From: Myxococcales bacterium | GTDB lineage: Bacteria > Myxococcota_A > Polyangia > Palsa-1104 > JAEUJZ01 | Assembly: GCA_016794465.1 (NCBI GenBank) | Contig: JAEUKA010000111.1 | Location: 62,001 to 126,000 of the forward strand | Length of the DNA stretch: 64,000 bases | Reading direction: 5' to 3' | Shown: in pieces, positions 8,471-17,797 of the stretch | Position numbering within the stretch: the first letter of the stretch is position 1 | Layout: each line of letters opens with the position of its first letter | The notes under the pieces: generated by a model | What the model was told of the DNA's origin: nothing | The model's input: the letters and a program-made list of their open reading frames with translations, nothing else | Database searches by the model: none | Translations under genes and position numbers: made by a program

Positions 8471-9775
8471 ATGAGTCAAGCCAAAGCACTTCAGGTAGGC
8501 GTTCCGCTGCGTCGGTTGGCCGCAGCCGCAGCTGTGCTGGGACTGGTTCAAGGTCTTGGGAGTGTGGTGCGGGACTGCGCGCTGACCTGTCACGTGGGCT
8601 ATCGGCATGCACCGCTTGCGTTCCTGATTGTGGCTGCACTGAGCCTGCCGTTTGTGGCGCTGCAGATCAAAATGCAGCAGCGCTGGGGGAACGAGTCTTG
8701 GCGGGTTCGCTCGACGCTGTTGATCGCTCTGTCGCTGCTCGGATTTCGGTTTCTACTCAGTCTGCTACGAGGGGAATCGGGTCCGGCGGGCGTCAGCTCT
8801 GTGCTGTCCTATGTGGGATTTTTTGTCTGGGTGGATGTTGCGTTCATGCTCATTGGTGCGCAGCTGTTCGCGCTGCTGCAAGGAGATGAACAGGAGACAG
8901 AGCGCGGACTGACAGTGTTTGCAGCTTCGGTGTTTGCGGGAGGCCTGGTTGGGGGACTGCTTACCTCTGTGATCAATCGCTGGCTTACCGAACGCCTGCT
9001 GCTGCCCATGGATGTGGCGCGAGATCACCTGATGATTCTGATGGCGCTGACACTCCTGCTCTTGATTCCGATTGCGCGAGCTTCGACGGCAACTCGTGTC
9101 CGCGTAGATGCTCCTAACAATACTGAAGTAGAGACTCCTGAGCGAGCAGGAGCGGTGCCTTCAGCACAGAGAGGAGGCTTTGCGGAAGCGCTACGGGTAC
9201 TGGCAGGGGACTCCCAAGCGCGCGCAGTGACGACAGCATTTGTGTTCGCCGCAGCATCAGGAATCTGTCTCGAGTCGCTCTTCTATTGGATCTTGACGCT
9301 CAATGAGAGCGGCGGTGCGGGGTTCGTGCAGCTGCTCGCTTCGCTGTCGATCTGGATGAATGGCGCCAGTCTGGTACTGGCCGCTGGCGGCTCGGCGCGG
9401 ATCATTCGCCACATGGGCTTGGCGGTTTCGGTGTTGGCGGTGCCGGTCTGTCTGCTGCTTGGGAGTGGTTACTTGTTCGTCGCTGCTGCCTTGTCGGTGA
9501 TGCTGGTCATGCGGGTCCTAAAGGACAGTCTGTCTGGAGGCCTATATGAACCGGCGGCCGAGCGACTGCTGGTGCGGCTGCAAGGAGCACGCTACGGACA
9601 GCAGCGACCGATCTTCGAGGTGGCTTCGCGGCTTGGGTCCGGAATTGGCGCGCTGGTGGTGCTTGTACTGACGCTGCTCTTCCACGCGTCGCTGCAAGTG
9701 ATGGTGAGCGTGGTGGTGGTGATCCACTTGGCTTGGCTGATCTCACTGATTCCGCTTGCCCGGCGAGTGCGCTAG
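8471..9775 (+). CDS. Polytopic membrane protein, carrier/MFS or ATP-ADP translocase-like
   Basis: 434 residues from the ATG at 8471; a TTG at 8447 would add eight residues. About twelve hydrophobic segments are visible. An LxFASSVFAGGLVGG-type glycine-rich stretch follows a GDEQETERGLT loop, a layout seen in NTP/NTP-exchange-like and MFS-like proteins. A charged central loop (about residues 200-235) splits it into two halves of six helices. I cannot name a substrate. It is divergent from the ergothioneine operon and its stop overlaps the truB stop by four bases (convergent). Confidence 0.6.
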   Translation: MSQAKALQVGVPLRRLAAAAAVLGLVQGLGSVVRDCALTCHVGYRHAPLAFLIVAALSLPFVALQIKMQQRWGNESWRVRSTLLIALSLLGFRFLLSLLRGESGPAGVSSVLSYVGFFVWVDVAFMLIGAQLFALLQGDEQETERGLTVFAASVFAGGLVGGLLTSVINRWLTERLLLPMDVARDHLMILMALTLLLLIPIARASTATRVRVDAPNNTEVETPERAGAVPSAQRGGFAEALRVLAGDSQARAVTTAFVFAAASGICLESLFYWILTLNESGGAGFVQLLASLSIWMNGASLVLAAGGSARIIRHMGLAVSVLAVPVCLLLGSGYLFVAAALSVMLVMRVLKDSLSGGLYEPAAERLLVRLQGARYGQQRPIFEVASRLGSGIGALVVLVLTLLFHASLQVMVSVVVVIHLAWLISLIPLARRVR

Positions 9776-10680
9776 AAGCCGCGTGCGATTCGCCAGCCTC
9801 CTTCGCTGTAGGAGAGCATCGCAATCAGGTTCTGCTGGTCATCGAGGACTGCGGCAGCGGCAGCAGGAGGAAGGGGCAGGGCAGCGACGGTAACCCGATG
9901 TCCTTGGCGGACGCGCAGCGCGACTTCTGGGCTCACTTGCAGCGTTGGCAGATGAGCCACTGCCGATGGCAACGGCGCCAAGATCGCACTGGCGAGCTGA
10001 TCCAGTCTGACTGCGTGGGACACCTCATATCGACCCACTCGCAGGCGACGCAGCGCGGTCAGGTGGGCACCGACTCCCAACGACTCTCCTAGATCGCGAG
10101 CGATGGCGCGGATGTAGGTTCCTTTGCCGCAGCGGACCCGAAACGTAACTTCCGGAGCCGGCGCGGACAAAGCCAGAGACTCGATCGTAATGTCAAAGAT
10201 CTCGACGGTGCGAGTCTTGGCCACGACCTCTTCTTCTAGGGCAGAGGCGTCTTCCTCACTGCGGACCGCGCGGGCTCTGTCATAGAGCCGCTGGCCATCT
10301 ACTTTCAGCGCAGAAAAGCGCGGTGGCTTCTGCGCAATCGCGCCAATTTGTTTCGACAGAGCCTGCGAAATTTGGTCCGCTGTAAGCGAAAGCAGGGCAT
10401 CAAGGGAGGACTCTGCAAGGACTCTGTAACCGGGCGCTGCATCGTCGGTGTCGGTGGTGATTCCGAGCCGTGCCGTAGCCAGGTATTCCTTGTCCGCATC
10501 CATCAGGTACGGAACCAGCTTGGTGGCTTCTCCCAGACACACCACAAGGACTCCGCTCGCTTCCGGATCGAGCGTGCCCGCGTGTCCCACCCGCTTTTCA
10601 CGCAGCGCCCGCCGTACCTTCGCCACCACGTCAAACGAGGTCACTCCGGTCGGCTTGTCCACCACCAGCACGCCATCCAT
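9772..10680 (-). CDS. truB: tRNA pseudouridine(55) synthase TruB
   Basis: 302 residues, family-typical length. MDGVLVVDKPTGVTSFDVV is the standard TruB opening, and GHAGTLDPEASGVLVV carries the catalytic Asp. The KxxRFSALKVDGQRLY-type substrate loop and the later RCGKGTYIRAIARDLG motif are also intact. It isomerises U55 in the T-loop of all elongator tRNAs. It lies 18 bases downstream of the molybdenum-hydroxylase FAD subunit gene, on the same strand, an unusual neighbour; truB is more often next to rbfA/rpsO. Confidence 0.95.
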   Translation of the reverse strand: MDGVLVVDKPTGVTSFDVVAKVRRALREKRVGHAGTLDPEASGVLVVCLGEATKLVPYLMDADKEYLATARLGITTDTDDAAPGYRVLAESSLDALLSLTADQISQALSKQIGAIAQKPPRFSALKVDGQRLYDRARAVRSEEDASALEEEVVAKTRTVEIFDITIESLALSAPAPEVTFRVRCGKGTYIRAIARDLGESLGVGAHLTALRRLRVGRYEVSHAVRLDQLASAILAPLPSAVAHLPTLQVSPEVALRVRQGHRVTVAALPLPPAAAAAVLDDQQNLIAMLSYSEGGWRIARGF

Positions 10681-10698
10681 AGGAATCGCTACCTTGGG

Positions 10699-11784
10699 TT
10701 ACGAAAGAAGCTCGGCAATGGCCTGCTGCACCAGACCTGAAACCAGCGGCAGCTTGTAGCCATTGCGAGACAGGGGAATGGCGCCCGTCAGCGCCGCTTG
10801 ACCAATCTTACGGAGTCGCTCCGCATCCAGACTCGGACTCTGTAATAGCAGAGCCTCGGCGCTGCGGGCGCGATGCGGAACCGGAGCGACCGCTCCCAAG
10901 ATGATCCGTACTGCTTCCAGTTCTTTGTTTCCCGTTGGCTTGCGCCGCGCCGAGATCGCCACGTCCGCAAGCGGCCAGTCAAAGCTCTGTTTCTGTTTGA
11001 CCTTGCGGTACAGACTCCGCTCGCCCGGCCCCGGAGAAGGAATCCAGATCGCATGAATCATCATGTCTGCTTCGAGCCGATTTTCACGACCGATGGCGCC
11101 GCCCGGCTGCGTCGGACTGACCAGGAAGCTCGACAGCCGCACAAACTTGTCTCCCTGCGGGGATGAGATCGACAAGATCGCGTCCAGCGCCGTCAGTGCC
11201 ACCGCTGTTCCAGAGGGATGAACCGCGCAGCAGACCTGATTGTCGAAGATGGCGTGGAAGTCGTTTTCTCCGTCGCGAGCGAAGCAGACAGAGCCCCCCT
11301 TTTTCGCGCACTGATATTCCGATGATCGGAAGTACCAGCAGCGCGGTCGCTGTAGCAGATTGCCGCCCACCGTCGCTGCTTGGCGGATCTGCGGGGTTGC
11401 GATGTCGGCGGCAGACTCGGTGAGAGCGGGCACTTTGCTGGCCAGCAGAGGATGCGCCGCAACCTGCGCCAGCGTCGCCAGCGAGCCAATGCGCAGACAG
11501 TCTCGACGGGGAGGCGGGCTGCCGTCGTTGCTGCCGGGCAGAAGTCGCCACACTCCTTCGGGAATGGCGTCGGCTTTGACCTCACCGATTTCGTGCAGCG
11601 CCTGTGGCGCTTCGTCGAGTCGGCGAATGTTGATAAGTCGGCCCGGCTGCTCGATTCCTTCCTTCAGGAGATCGAGGAGGTCGATGCCGCCTGCTTTGAG
11701 CTTGCCCGGACCCCCTTTGGGAGTGGTCAGCTCGTCGAGCGCTTGCTTGATCGTGCGCGGAATGGTCAGCGAAAATGCGTTCAT
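10699..11784 (-). CDS. FAD-binding subunit of a xanthine-dehydrogenase-family enzyme
   Basis: 361 residues. It contains the FAD-binding pattern KAGGIDLLDLLKEG and the central AATVGGNLLQRPRCWYFRS. CO dehydrogenase flavoprotein C-terminal residues follow (about 260-355). Its role is to pass electrons from the Fe-S subunit to an acceptor through FAD. A cysteine-rich insert (CWYFRSSEYQCAKKGGSVCF) resembles the [4Fe-4S] loop found in YagS/PaoB-type subunits. Overlap of four bases with the Mo subunit upstream indicates a three-gene operon of the periplasmic aldehyde oxidoreductase (PaoABC) type. Confidence 0.9.
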   Translation of the reverse strand: MNAFSLTIPRTIKQALDELTTPKGGPGKLKAGGIDLLDLLKEGIEQPGRLINIRRLDEAPQALHEIGEVKADAIPEGVWRLLPGSNDGSPPPRRDCLRIGSLATLAQVAAHPLLASKVPALTESAADIATPQIRQAATVGGNLLQRPRCWYFRSSEYQCAKKGGSVCFARDGENDFHAIFDNQVCCAVHPSGTAVALTALDAILSISSPQGDKFVRLSSFLVSPTQPGGAIGRENRLEADMMIHAIWIPSPGPGERSLYRKVKQKQSFDWPLADVAISARRKPTGNKELEAVRIILGAVAPVPHRARSAEALLLQSPSLDAERLRKIGQAALTGAIPLSRNGYKLPLVSGLVQQAIAELLS

Positions 11785-14177
11785 GGCTTGGCGTCCCCAC
11801 GCTGGCTGGCGAGCGCAGCAAGCACTCGCGCTGGGGTGATCGGTAGCTCGCGGATTCGGACTCCGATGGCGTTGTAGACGGCGTTGGCGACGGCGGCAGC
11901 GGTGGGAACCGTGGCAGGCTCGCCAATTCCGCTGACATCCGTCGATGATCGACCGCGCAGTTCCTCTAACAGAATCACATCGATCTTGGGTACATCGAGG
12001 GCGCCGGCGATCTTGTACTGCTCGAAGTTGCCGTTGAGGACTCTGCCGGTCCGGGGGTCGAGTCGTCGCTCCTCGAACAGAGCGTAGGAGATGCCTTGGA
12101 TGATGCCGCCATGGATCTGGCTGTGGACGAGCAGCGGGTTGACGGGCCGGCCACAGTCGTGGGCAGCGACGACCCGCAGCACTTTGACGACGCCGGTGAA
12201 GGTATTTACCTCGACCTCGACCATCTGGACGCCGCCGAGCTGGGCCGCAAAGTTGCCGCGCTTGCCGGTCGCCGTCGCACCGTAGTCGGGCTGGCGGGTG
12301 GCGCTGCCGAGCACTTCCGCCCGTCGCATCCGCGCGCAGGCCTTTGCAAACGGCAGCGGGGTGATCGGCTTTCCGCCTTTCACTCCGACGACGTTCCCAC
12401 CTTGTAGCTCGGGCTGCTGGTCCAGTGACAACACCGCTTGCAGCTCTTTGAGGAGTGCTTGCTTGGCCGCGTAGGCCGCCTCGCGGGTTGCTGGGGTGAT
12501 CGACGCGGTGGTGACGCTGCCGCCCGAGCCCGGACCCGGTGGCAAGCGGGTGTCGCCGATGGTGACTTTGATCTTGTCGATGGATAGCTGTAGCTCCTCG
12601 GCGACGACCTGGGCAAGGGGGGTGCGGACGCCGCCGCCAATATCTTGGACGCCGGTCAATATTTCGACGCTGCCGTCGCGGTGGATGCGGACCTCGGCGC
12701 TCGACTCGAGGTTGACGAGGTGATACCAGCAGCCCTGCGCCAGGCCGATGCCGCGTCGAATCTCGCCGAGCTTGCCGAGCCGGGGACCTTGGCCCGTCGG
12801 TGTGCGACTTGACCAGCCGAAGCTGGCGGCGGTGCGCTTGCGCTCCTCGCGACGGGCGGGATGCGAGTCGTTTAGGTCACGCAGCGTCAGCGGATCGACG
12901 TGAAGTCGCTCGGCCAGCTCGTCCATTGCCTGTTCCAGCGCGAACGCCCCTTGCGGATGACCGGGCGCCCGAAATGCCGCCAGCGGTCCACTGTGGGTAA
13001 AGACATCGGACTCCTCGACGTAGACCGCCGGACAGTCGTACATCGACAGTGCCGGACCGCCAAAGCCTGCGCCCGCCCCAGCACCCCCGAAGCCGAAGCC
13101 CTTGACCTCAATCGCGGTCAGCTTTCCGTCGGCAGCAGCGGCCAGCGCGATGTTCTGTTCGGAGCCTGGACGATTGCCTACCGCCAGGTGTTCCTCTCGT
13201 CGATCGAGGACCAGTCGCACCGGCGCGCCCGCTTCTTTGGCCAGCAGCGCTGCCAGCACGCCGTAGTTGCCGGCGCCGAACTTGGCTCCGAAGCCACCGC
13301 CGCAGAAGTCGGTGATGACGCGGACCTTGGTCGCCGGAATGTCCAGGTATTCAGCCAGATCGTCGCGCACCGAGAAGATCCCTTGCGTCGACGCCCACAC
13401 CGTCAGCTCCTCTTTGGCCCGGTCCCACTCGGCGACCATGCCATGCGTCTCCAGCGCCGAGTGCGTCTGCACCTGCGTCTTATAGGTAGCGCGAACTCCG
13501 TGCGGACCCGCGAGCAGCGCCTGCGTCACCTGCGCCGCCTGCTTGTCCACGTCGCGACCACGTGGCGCGCTTCGTCGCGGCCCTCGGATGTTGCCTTGCT
13601 GGTTGAGCTTGTCCTTGCTGCCGCCACCACCCGCCGAGCCCCGCGCTGTCACCGCCTGCTCGAACACCTTGGGCGCCGTCGGCTTGCGTGCTTCCTCTCG
13701 GTCGACCACAAACGGCAGTACGTCATAGTCGACCTTGATCTTGCTCAGAGCGTCCACCGTCTGTTCTAGCGTCTGCGCGGCCACTGCAGCAACCGGCTGT
13801 CCGTAATAACGGACGCGGTTCACTAGGGTCGATCTGGCGCTGCCATCGTCCGCTATCCCGAGCAGGTGAGGCAGAACCACCGCCGCTTTGACTCCCGGCA
13901 TCTTCAGCGCTTCGCTGAGATCGACGCGGTGGACGCGAGCGTGCGGATGTGGCGAGCGCAACACCTTGGCATGCAGCATGCCCGGACGGACGATGTCTGC
14001 TGTATAGCGTGCCCGTCCGCTCACTTTGTCGGCGCCATCGATTCGCGTCGGACTCTTGCCGACCTGCGCAAGGCTCTGGTTGTCGCGCCAGGCCGGCGGC
14101 GTTCCATCTGGAACTTCGCGCTGCTCGCTGTTGAGGCCGACGCCGACGATGCCCACGGGAACTTCGATGCGGCTCAC
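11781..14177 (-). CDS. Molybdopterin-binding subunit of a xanthine-dehydrogenase-family enzyme
   Basis: 798 residues, slightly longer than PaoC-type subunits (about 730). The N-terminal a/b hammerhead starts RIDGADKVSGRARYTADI. Mo-cofactor contacts are visible as GFGAKFGAG (about residue 305), AFRAPGHPQG, and the C-terminal GIGEPATVPTAAAVANAV with the catalytic Glu. A Gly/Arg-rich low-complexity insert near residues 175-210 (RGSAGGGGSKDK...RSAPRGRD) accounts for part of the extra length. It oxidises an aldehyde or N-heterocycle by Mo hydroxylation. The gene is markedly poorer in GANTC sites than the ergothioneine operon. Confidence 0.92.
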   Translation of the reverse strand: MSRIEVPVGIVGVGLNSEQREVPDGTPPAWRDNQSLAQVGKSPTRIDGADKVSGRARYTADIVRPGMLHAKVLRSPHPHARVHRVDLSEALKMPGVKAAVVLPHLLGIADDGSARSTLVNRVRYYGQPVAAVAAQTLEQTVDALSKIKVDYDVLPFVVDREEARKPTAPKVFEQAVTARGSAGGGGSKDKLNQQGNIRGPRRSAPRGRDVDKQAAQVTQALLAGPHGVRATYKTQVQTHSALETHGMVAEWDRAKEELTVWASTQGIFSVRDDLAEYLDIPATKVRVITDFCGGGFGAKFGAGNYGVLAALLAKEAGAPVRLVLDRREEHLAVGNRPGSEQNIALAAAADGKLTAIEVKGFGFGGAGAGAGFGGPALSMYDCPAVYVEESDVFTHSGPLAAFRAPGHPQGAFALEQAMDELAERLHVDPLTLRDLNDSHPARREERKRTAASFGWSSRTPTGQGPRLGKLGEIRRGIGLAQGCWYHLVNLESSAEVRIHRDGSVEILTGVQDIGGGVRTPLAQVVAEELQLSIDKIKVTIGDTRLPPGPGSGGSVTTASITPATREAAYAAKQALLKELQAVLSLDQQPELQGGNVVGVKGGKPITPLPFAKACARMRRAEVLGSATRQPDYGATATGKRGNFAAQLGGVQMVEVEVNTFTGVVKVLRVVAAHDCGRPVNPLLVHSQIHGGIIQGISYALFEERRLDPRTGRVLNGNFEQYKIAGALDVPKIDVILLEELRGRSSTDVSGIGEPATVPTAAAVANAVYNAIGVRIRELPITPARVLAALASQRGDAKP

Positions 14178-14929
14178 TTGACACCTCCTTTGCCAGGGGC
14201 TGGCGCTGTCGGTAGCTTGGCGGCGGCGAGGGCTGCTTCGATGATGTGGGGATAGGCTCCGCAGCGACAGAGGTTGCCGGCAATCGCCTCGCGTACCTCT
14301 TTTTCACCGACGGACGCGAGCTTGCCGGCAGCCCGCGCTTGCTCGTGCAGCGCCGCACAGCTCATCAGCATCCCCGGCGTACAGAACCCACACTGGAGCG
14401 CGTCTTTGTCGACAAACGCCTGCTGGAGAGGGTGAAGCACGCTGCCTTTGGCCAGTCCCTCGACGGTGGTAATCGCTTGCGGCGGCTGTCCCGCGAGTCC
14501 TGCCACGTCCAGCGCCAGCGTCATACAGGCCAGCGACGGCGCTCCCGCAACCCAGACCGTACAAGCGCCACAGCCACCGCGATCACAGCCCAGCTTGGTA
14601 CCGAGCAGCCCCAGTCGATCGCGCAGCACTGTCACCAGGGTGTCGCGCGGCTCGATCATCACCTTCTGCGGCTTGCCATTGACCAGCAGCGTCGCGGGGA
14701 CCGCCCCTGGCCCGAGCACCTGCGCAGGCCCCGTCGCTGGAACTGGTACCGTCGCCGCCGCACTCGCCTTTGGCAGGGACAACAGGGCTGCCGCCGAAGC
14801 TGCACCACCTGACTGTTTGAGGAATCCGCGCCGGGTCACCTCCGCTTGCGGGGCTGCTTCTGATGGTGGCAGCGTCGAAGCGGAGAGTTGGGAATCACCT
14901 TCCAAGAGATTGAGATCGCCCTTGCTCAT
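14174..14929 (-). CDS. 2Fe-2S subunit of the molybdenum hydroxylase, Tat-exported
   Basis: 251 residues. A twin-arginine signal (TRRGFLKQSGG, around residue 32) followed by a hydrophobic stretch sends the folded complex to the periplasm. Two [2Fe-2S] centres are visible: the plant-type GCDRGGCGACTVW with a later C, and the helical pair CGFCTPG / NLCRCGAYPHI. This is the PaoA/YagT arrangement, in which only the Fe-S subunit carries the Tat signal and the other two subunits are carried with it. It is the first gene of the operon. Confidence 0.93.
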   Translation of the reverse strand: MSKGDLNLLEGDSQLSASTLPPSEAAPQAEVTRRGFLKQSGGAASAAALLSLPKASAAATVPVPATGPAQVLGPGAVPATLLVNGKPQKVMIEPRDTLVTVLRDRLGLLGTKLGCDRGGCGACTVWVAGAPSLACMTLALDVAGLAGQPPQAITTVEGLAKGSVLHPLQQAFVDKDALQCGFCTPGMLMSCAALHEQARAAGKLASVGEKEVREAIAGNLCRCGAYPHIIEAALAAAKLPTAPAPGKGGVK

Positions 14930-15038
14930 GGCGCGACATTACAAGAAAAGCTTCCCGGTACCTACGATGATTCCCACCGGAATCTTTCGCCCGGGCGGGC
15001 GTTCACCTGCTTGGCCCGCAGGAGCCGAAGCAGAATAA

Positions 15039-15057
15039 GAGGCATATCATACGCCTC
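15039..15057 (-). terminator. Candidate intrinsic terminator after the octahaem cytochrome gene
   Basis: Read on the minus strand, GAGGCGT-ATGAT-ATGCCTC forms a seven-pair stem (one G-U) with a five-base loop, followed by TTATT. It lies 37-55 bases after the cytochrome stop, where a terminator is expected. A close relative of this element occurs at 35351-35369. Confidence 0.45.
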
Positions 15058-15093
15058 ATATGTCGGGAGGTGGAGCGGGGGCGAGGGCGGGGA

Positions 15094-16734
15094 CTACTTG
15101 CTGCCGTAGCGCTGTTCCATCTGCTTGCGGATCTCGTCGTACTGCGCGTCCATTCCGCCTTGGAACCAGGAGTGCTCTGGCTTGGCCATGATCTTGTCGA
15201 TCACTGCCGTCGCTGCATCGGCCTGCGCGACCTTGCCGGACTCCCGTCCCTTCTTCACAACTTCGCGTGCTTCGGGAATGAAGTGCATGTACCAGCGATC
15301 GGCAACCTCGAACATGCCGTGCCAGTGGGTGTAGTCCGGCGCCATCATGCTGGCTCCGTGCCGTGCGCGCCGACCTTCGTGGTGCCACAGATAGAACCAC
15401 GTCCACTCGACTGGCTCGTCGAACTGCGTCTTGGTGATGAGTCCCTGCTTGTACAGCTCATCCATGATCGACTGGCCCGGCTTGCCGAACTTCTCGTTAT
15501 ACAGAATGACCAGCTCGTCGTACTGCGTGTAGAACGCGCTCACGTAGTCCGGCGAGTGACAGTGGCTACAGACATCCTTCATCCGTCGCCGCTTGTCTCC
15601 CCACGAGTCTGCCGTCAGCGCCTTGCGCTTCTCTGGATCGGCCTCGTTCACAATGCGGTGATTCTGGTCGGTATCGAGCAGCTTCGAGATCGGCGGTCGG
15701 TTGGTCCAGCTGATGCGCTCACCGGGATCGTGCGAAACCTTGCCACCGTTGCGGACGTTGCCGCTCATGTGACAGGTCGCGCAGGTCGGCGCCGCGCTGT
15801 AGTCCTGACCGAGTACCCAGGTCTTGGCGTCGAGGTTCATCCGCGAGACAAGATCACGATACGCGATGCCGTGCTTGCTCTCGTTGTAGATTTCCTCTTG
15901 CGGGTGATCGGGACCCATGTGGCACTTGCCACAGTTTTCCGGCTGGCGAGCGCGACGGGGACTGAAGTCATGACGAGAGTGACATGCGCTGCACGAGCCG
16001 CGCGAACCATCGAGGTTGAGCCGACCAATGCCGGTGTTCGGCCAGGTTGACTCATGAATGATTGGCTTGCCTTCGGGGGTGCGCTGGACCGTCGCCAGAA
16101 TCGCCGTATTGGTGGGCCGACCGCTGGCATCCGGCTTCAGATCATCCAGTGTGATCTTGGCGCCGTCCTTCCCTTTGAGCGCGACCTTTGCACCGTGACA
16201 CTGCTGACAGCCACTGGCTGCAGAGGCCATTCCGTTCACGGTCGTGATGTCACCCCGCCCAGCGGTAGGTCCGTGCGGATTGAAGTTGCCGCGATGTCCT
16301 TCCACCGTCTCGGCCAGGTAGTTGTCGAGCGAGGCCAGGATGTTTCCCGCTGCAGAGTGATGACTGCGGGTGAACTCCTCGAACTCACGCGGGTGACAGC
16401 CCGAGCAGTCTTTGGGCGTCACGATCGTTGCAATCACCGCGCCTTCATGATCGAAGGCATCGGCATCTGCGCGATCGGCTTTGTGACAGTCCAGACAGCC
16501 GACTCCCTTTTGAGAGTGGGTGCTGTAGCGCCAGTGCTCGACGATGTTAGGAGTCTTTTCGGTGTGACACTTGACGCAGCTCTGGGAGCTCTGCGGAACC
16601 ACCACATGTGCGGTGGCGCGATCGCCTCCTTCTTGTTTTTTGCGCAGCACTTCCATGTACTGCACGAGGAGGAGCGAGCCCAGGAAGGCAAGCCCTAGGA
16701 CGATGATGACGACTTGTTTTGCCCGCAAGGACAT
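15094..16734 (-). CDS. Membrane-anchored octahaem cytochrome c, hydroxylamine oxidoreductase-like
   Basis: 546 residues from the ATG at 16734 (AAAGGAG eleven bases upstream; an in-frame GTG at 16746 overlaps that SD). An uncleaved-looking N-terminal helix (residues ~6-26) should anchor it. Eight CXXCH haem sites are present: CVKCH, CLDCH, CSGCH, CQQCH, CSACH, CGKCH, CATCH and CSHCH. The length and spacing, with HxxAAGN-type and PDYTHWHG motifs, place it in the HAO/octahaem family. Members oxidise hydroxylamine or hydrazine, or reduce nitrite. Whether the tyrosine that cross-links the catalytic haem P460 is present needs an alignment. It follows cytochrome b by 16 bases. Confidence 0.85.
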   Translation of the reverse strand: MSLRAKQVVIIVLGLAFLGSLLLVQYMEVLRKKQEGGDRATAHVVVPQSSQSCVKCHTEKTPNIVEHWRYSTHSQKGVGCLDCHKADRADADAFDHEGAVIATIVTPKDCSGCHPREFEEFTRSHHSAAGNILASLDNYLAETVEGHRGNFNPHGPTAGRGDITTVNGMASAASGCQQCHGAKVALKGKDGAKITLDDLKPDASGRPTNTAILATVQRTPEGKPIIHESTWPNTGIGRLNLDGSRGSCSACHSRHDFSPRRARQPENCGKCHMGPDHPQEEIYNESKHGIAYRDLVSRMNLDAKTWVLGQDYSAAPTCATCHMSGNVRNGGKVSHDPGERISWTNRPPISKLLDTDQNHRIVNEADPEKRKALTADSWGDKRRRMKDVCSHCHSPDYVSAFYTQYDELVILYNEKFGKPGQSIMDELYKQGLITKTQFDEPVEWTWFYLWHHEGRRARHGASMMAPDYTHWHGMFEVADRWYMHFIPEAREVVKKGRESGKVAQADAATAVIDKIMAKPEHSWFQGGMDAQYDEIRKQMEQRYGSK

Positions 16735-16750
16735 GATGAAACCCACTCCT

Positions 16751-17797
16751 TTAGTGCGCCACCACGGCTTCCCAAACCGTGAGGGCGATGATGGTCAGGA
16801 CGGTGACTGCTCCCACATACATACTGGCTTCGCTACCTGGCCAGCGTCGACGAATCAGGCCATCGATCAGCGGCCACAGGAAGAACAGGAACACAATGAA
16901 GCCCATGCTCAGCACGGCCACTGTGGCAGGAAACAGCTTGAGCCAGCGGAAGGACACGTAGAAGTACCACTCTGGCTTGATCACTTCCGGCGTGGTGAGC
17001 GGATCGGCCATCGGCCCCATCTCTGCCGGCAGTGCGACCGCCAGCGTCGACAGCACGATCATCAGCAGCAGTCCGACAATGATCTCGGAGAAGAGATGAT
17101 CGGGCACGAAGTTAAAGTAGCGCTTCTCCGACGTGTCATCCGGAAAGCGGAACTCGGTGACTCCGTGCATCCGCACCATCGCAATGTGCAGCACCAGGAG
17201 GAGCACCATCAGCGTCGGCATCAGCGCTGCATGAATCACGAAAAACCGCGACAGCGTGTGCTGATTATAGGACTCTCCGGCCAGCAGCATTCGCTTGAGG
17301 AATCCCCCCAGCACCGGCACAGAGTCCGCGATATTGCTCGCGACCGTGGCCCCCCAAAAGCTCAGCTGTTCATAGACCAGTGAGTAGCCCGTAAAACCAC
17401 CCACCAGCGTCGAGACAAGGAGTCCCATTCCGATCATCCAGTTCAGCTCACGCGGACGCCGATACGCGCCGGTAAAGAACACCCGCAGCTGATGCAGGAT
17501 GACGCCGGCCACCATGAAGGTCGCGCTCCACTTGTGCAGAGAGCGAATGTACCAGCCGAACGCGACCTCTTCGGTGATGTAGCGCACCGACTGATAGGCC
17601 GTGGTCGGTCCGGGCTGGTAGTAACAGGCGAGGAGAATGCCCGTCACGATCATGATGATAAACAGATATGCAGGCGTTCCTCCGAGTGCGAACCACCACC
17701 TCTTGAGGTGATTGGGAACCGGCTCATTGGTCAGCTCGCGCATTGTCTCTGGGCTGACCGGAACGCGCTCCGAGAAGAAGTCTCTAAGCCTGCTCAT
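16751..17797 (-). CDS. Cytochrome b of a Rieske/cytochrome b complex
   Basis: 348 residues from the ATG at 17797 (GAGG seven bases upstream), overlapping the Rieske gene by 14 bases. Haem-ligand histidine pairs are visible in LHKWSATFMVAGVILHQLR and FFVIHAALMPTLMVLLLVLHI. The quinol-oxidising Qo motif is PEWY in IKPEWYFYVSF. Both the four-helix b6-like part and the C-terminal three-to-four-helix part (subunit IV-like) lie in one chain. It transfers electrons from quinol to the Rieske centre and back to quinone across the inner membrane. Confidence 0.92.
   Translation of the reverse strand: MSRLRDFFSERVPVSPETMRELTNEPVPNHLKRWWFALGGTPAYLFIIMIVTGILLACYYQPGPTTAYQSVRYITEEVAFGWYIRSLHKWSATFMVAGVILHQLRVFFTGAYRRPRELNWMIGMGLLVSTLVGGFTGYSLVYEQLSFWGATVASNIADSVPVLGGFLKRMLLAGESYNQHTLSRFFVIHAALMPTLMVLLLVLHIAMVRMHGVTEFRFPDDTSEKRYFNFVPDHLFSEIIVGLLLMIVLSTLAVALPAEMGPMADPLTTPEVIKPEWYFYVSFRWLKLFPATVAVLSMGFIVFLFFLWPLIDGLIRRRWPGSEASMYVGAVTVLTIIALTVWEAVVAH

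Noticed and set aside
12900..13769. Long plus-strand open frame (289 codons) opposite the Mo subunit gene
   Set aside because: The minus strand encodes an intact Mo-hydroxylase subunit with catalytic motifs over the same bases; high GC gives long shadow frames.
15070..16050. Plus-strand open frame of 326 codons opposite the octahaem cytochrome
   Set aside because: The minus strand carries eight CXXCH sites and family motifs; the plus frame has no recognisable domain.
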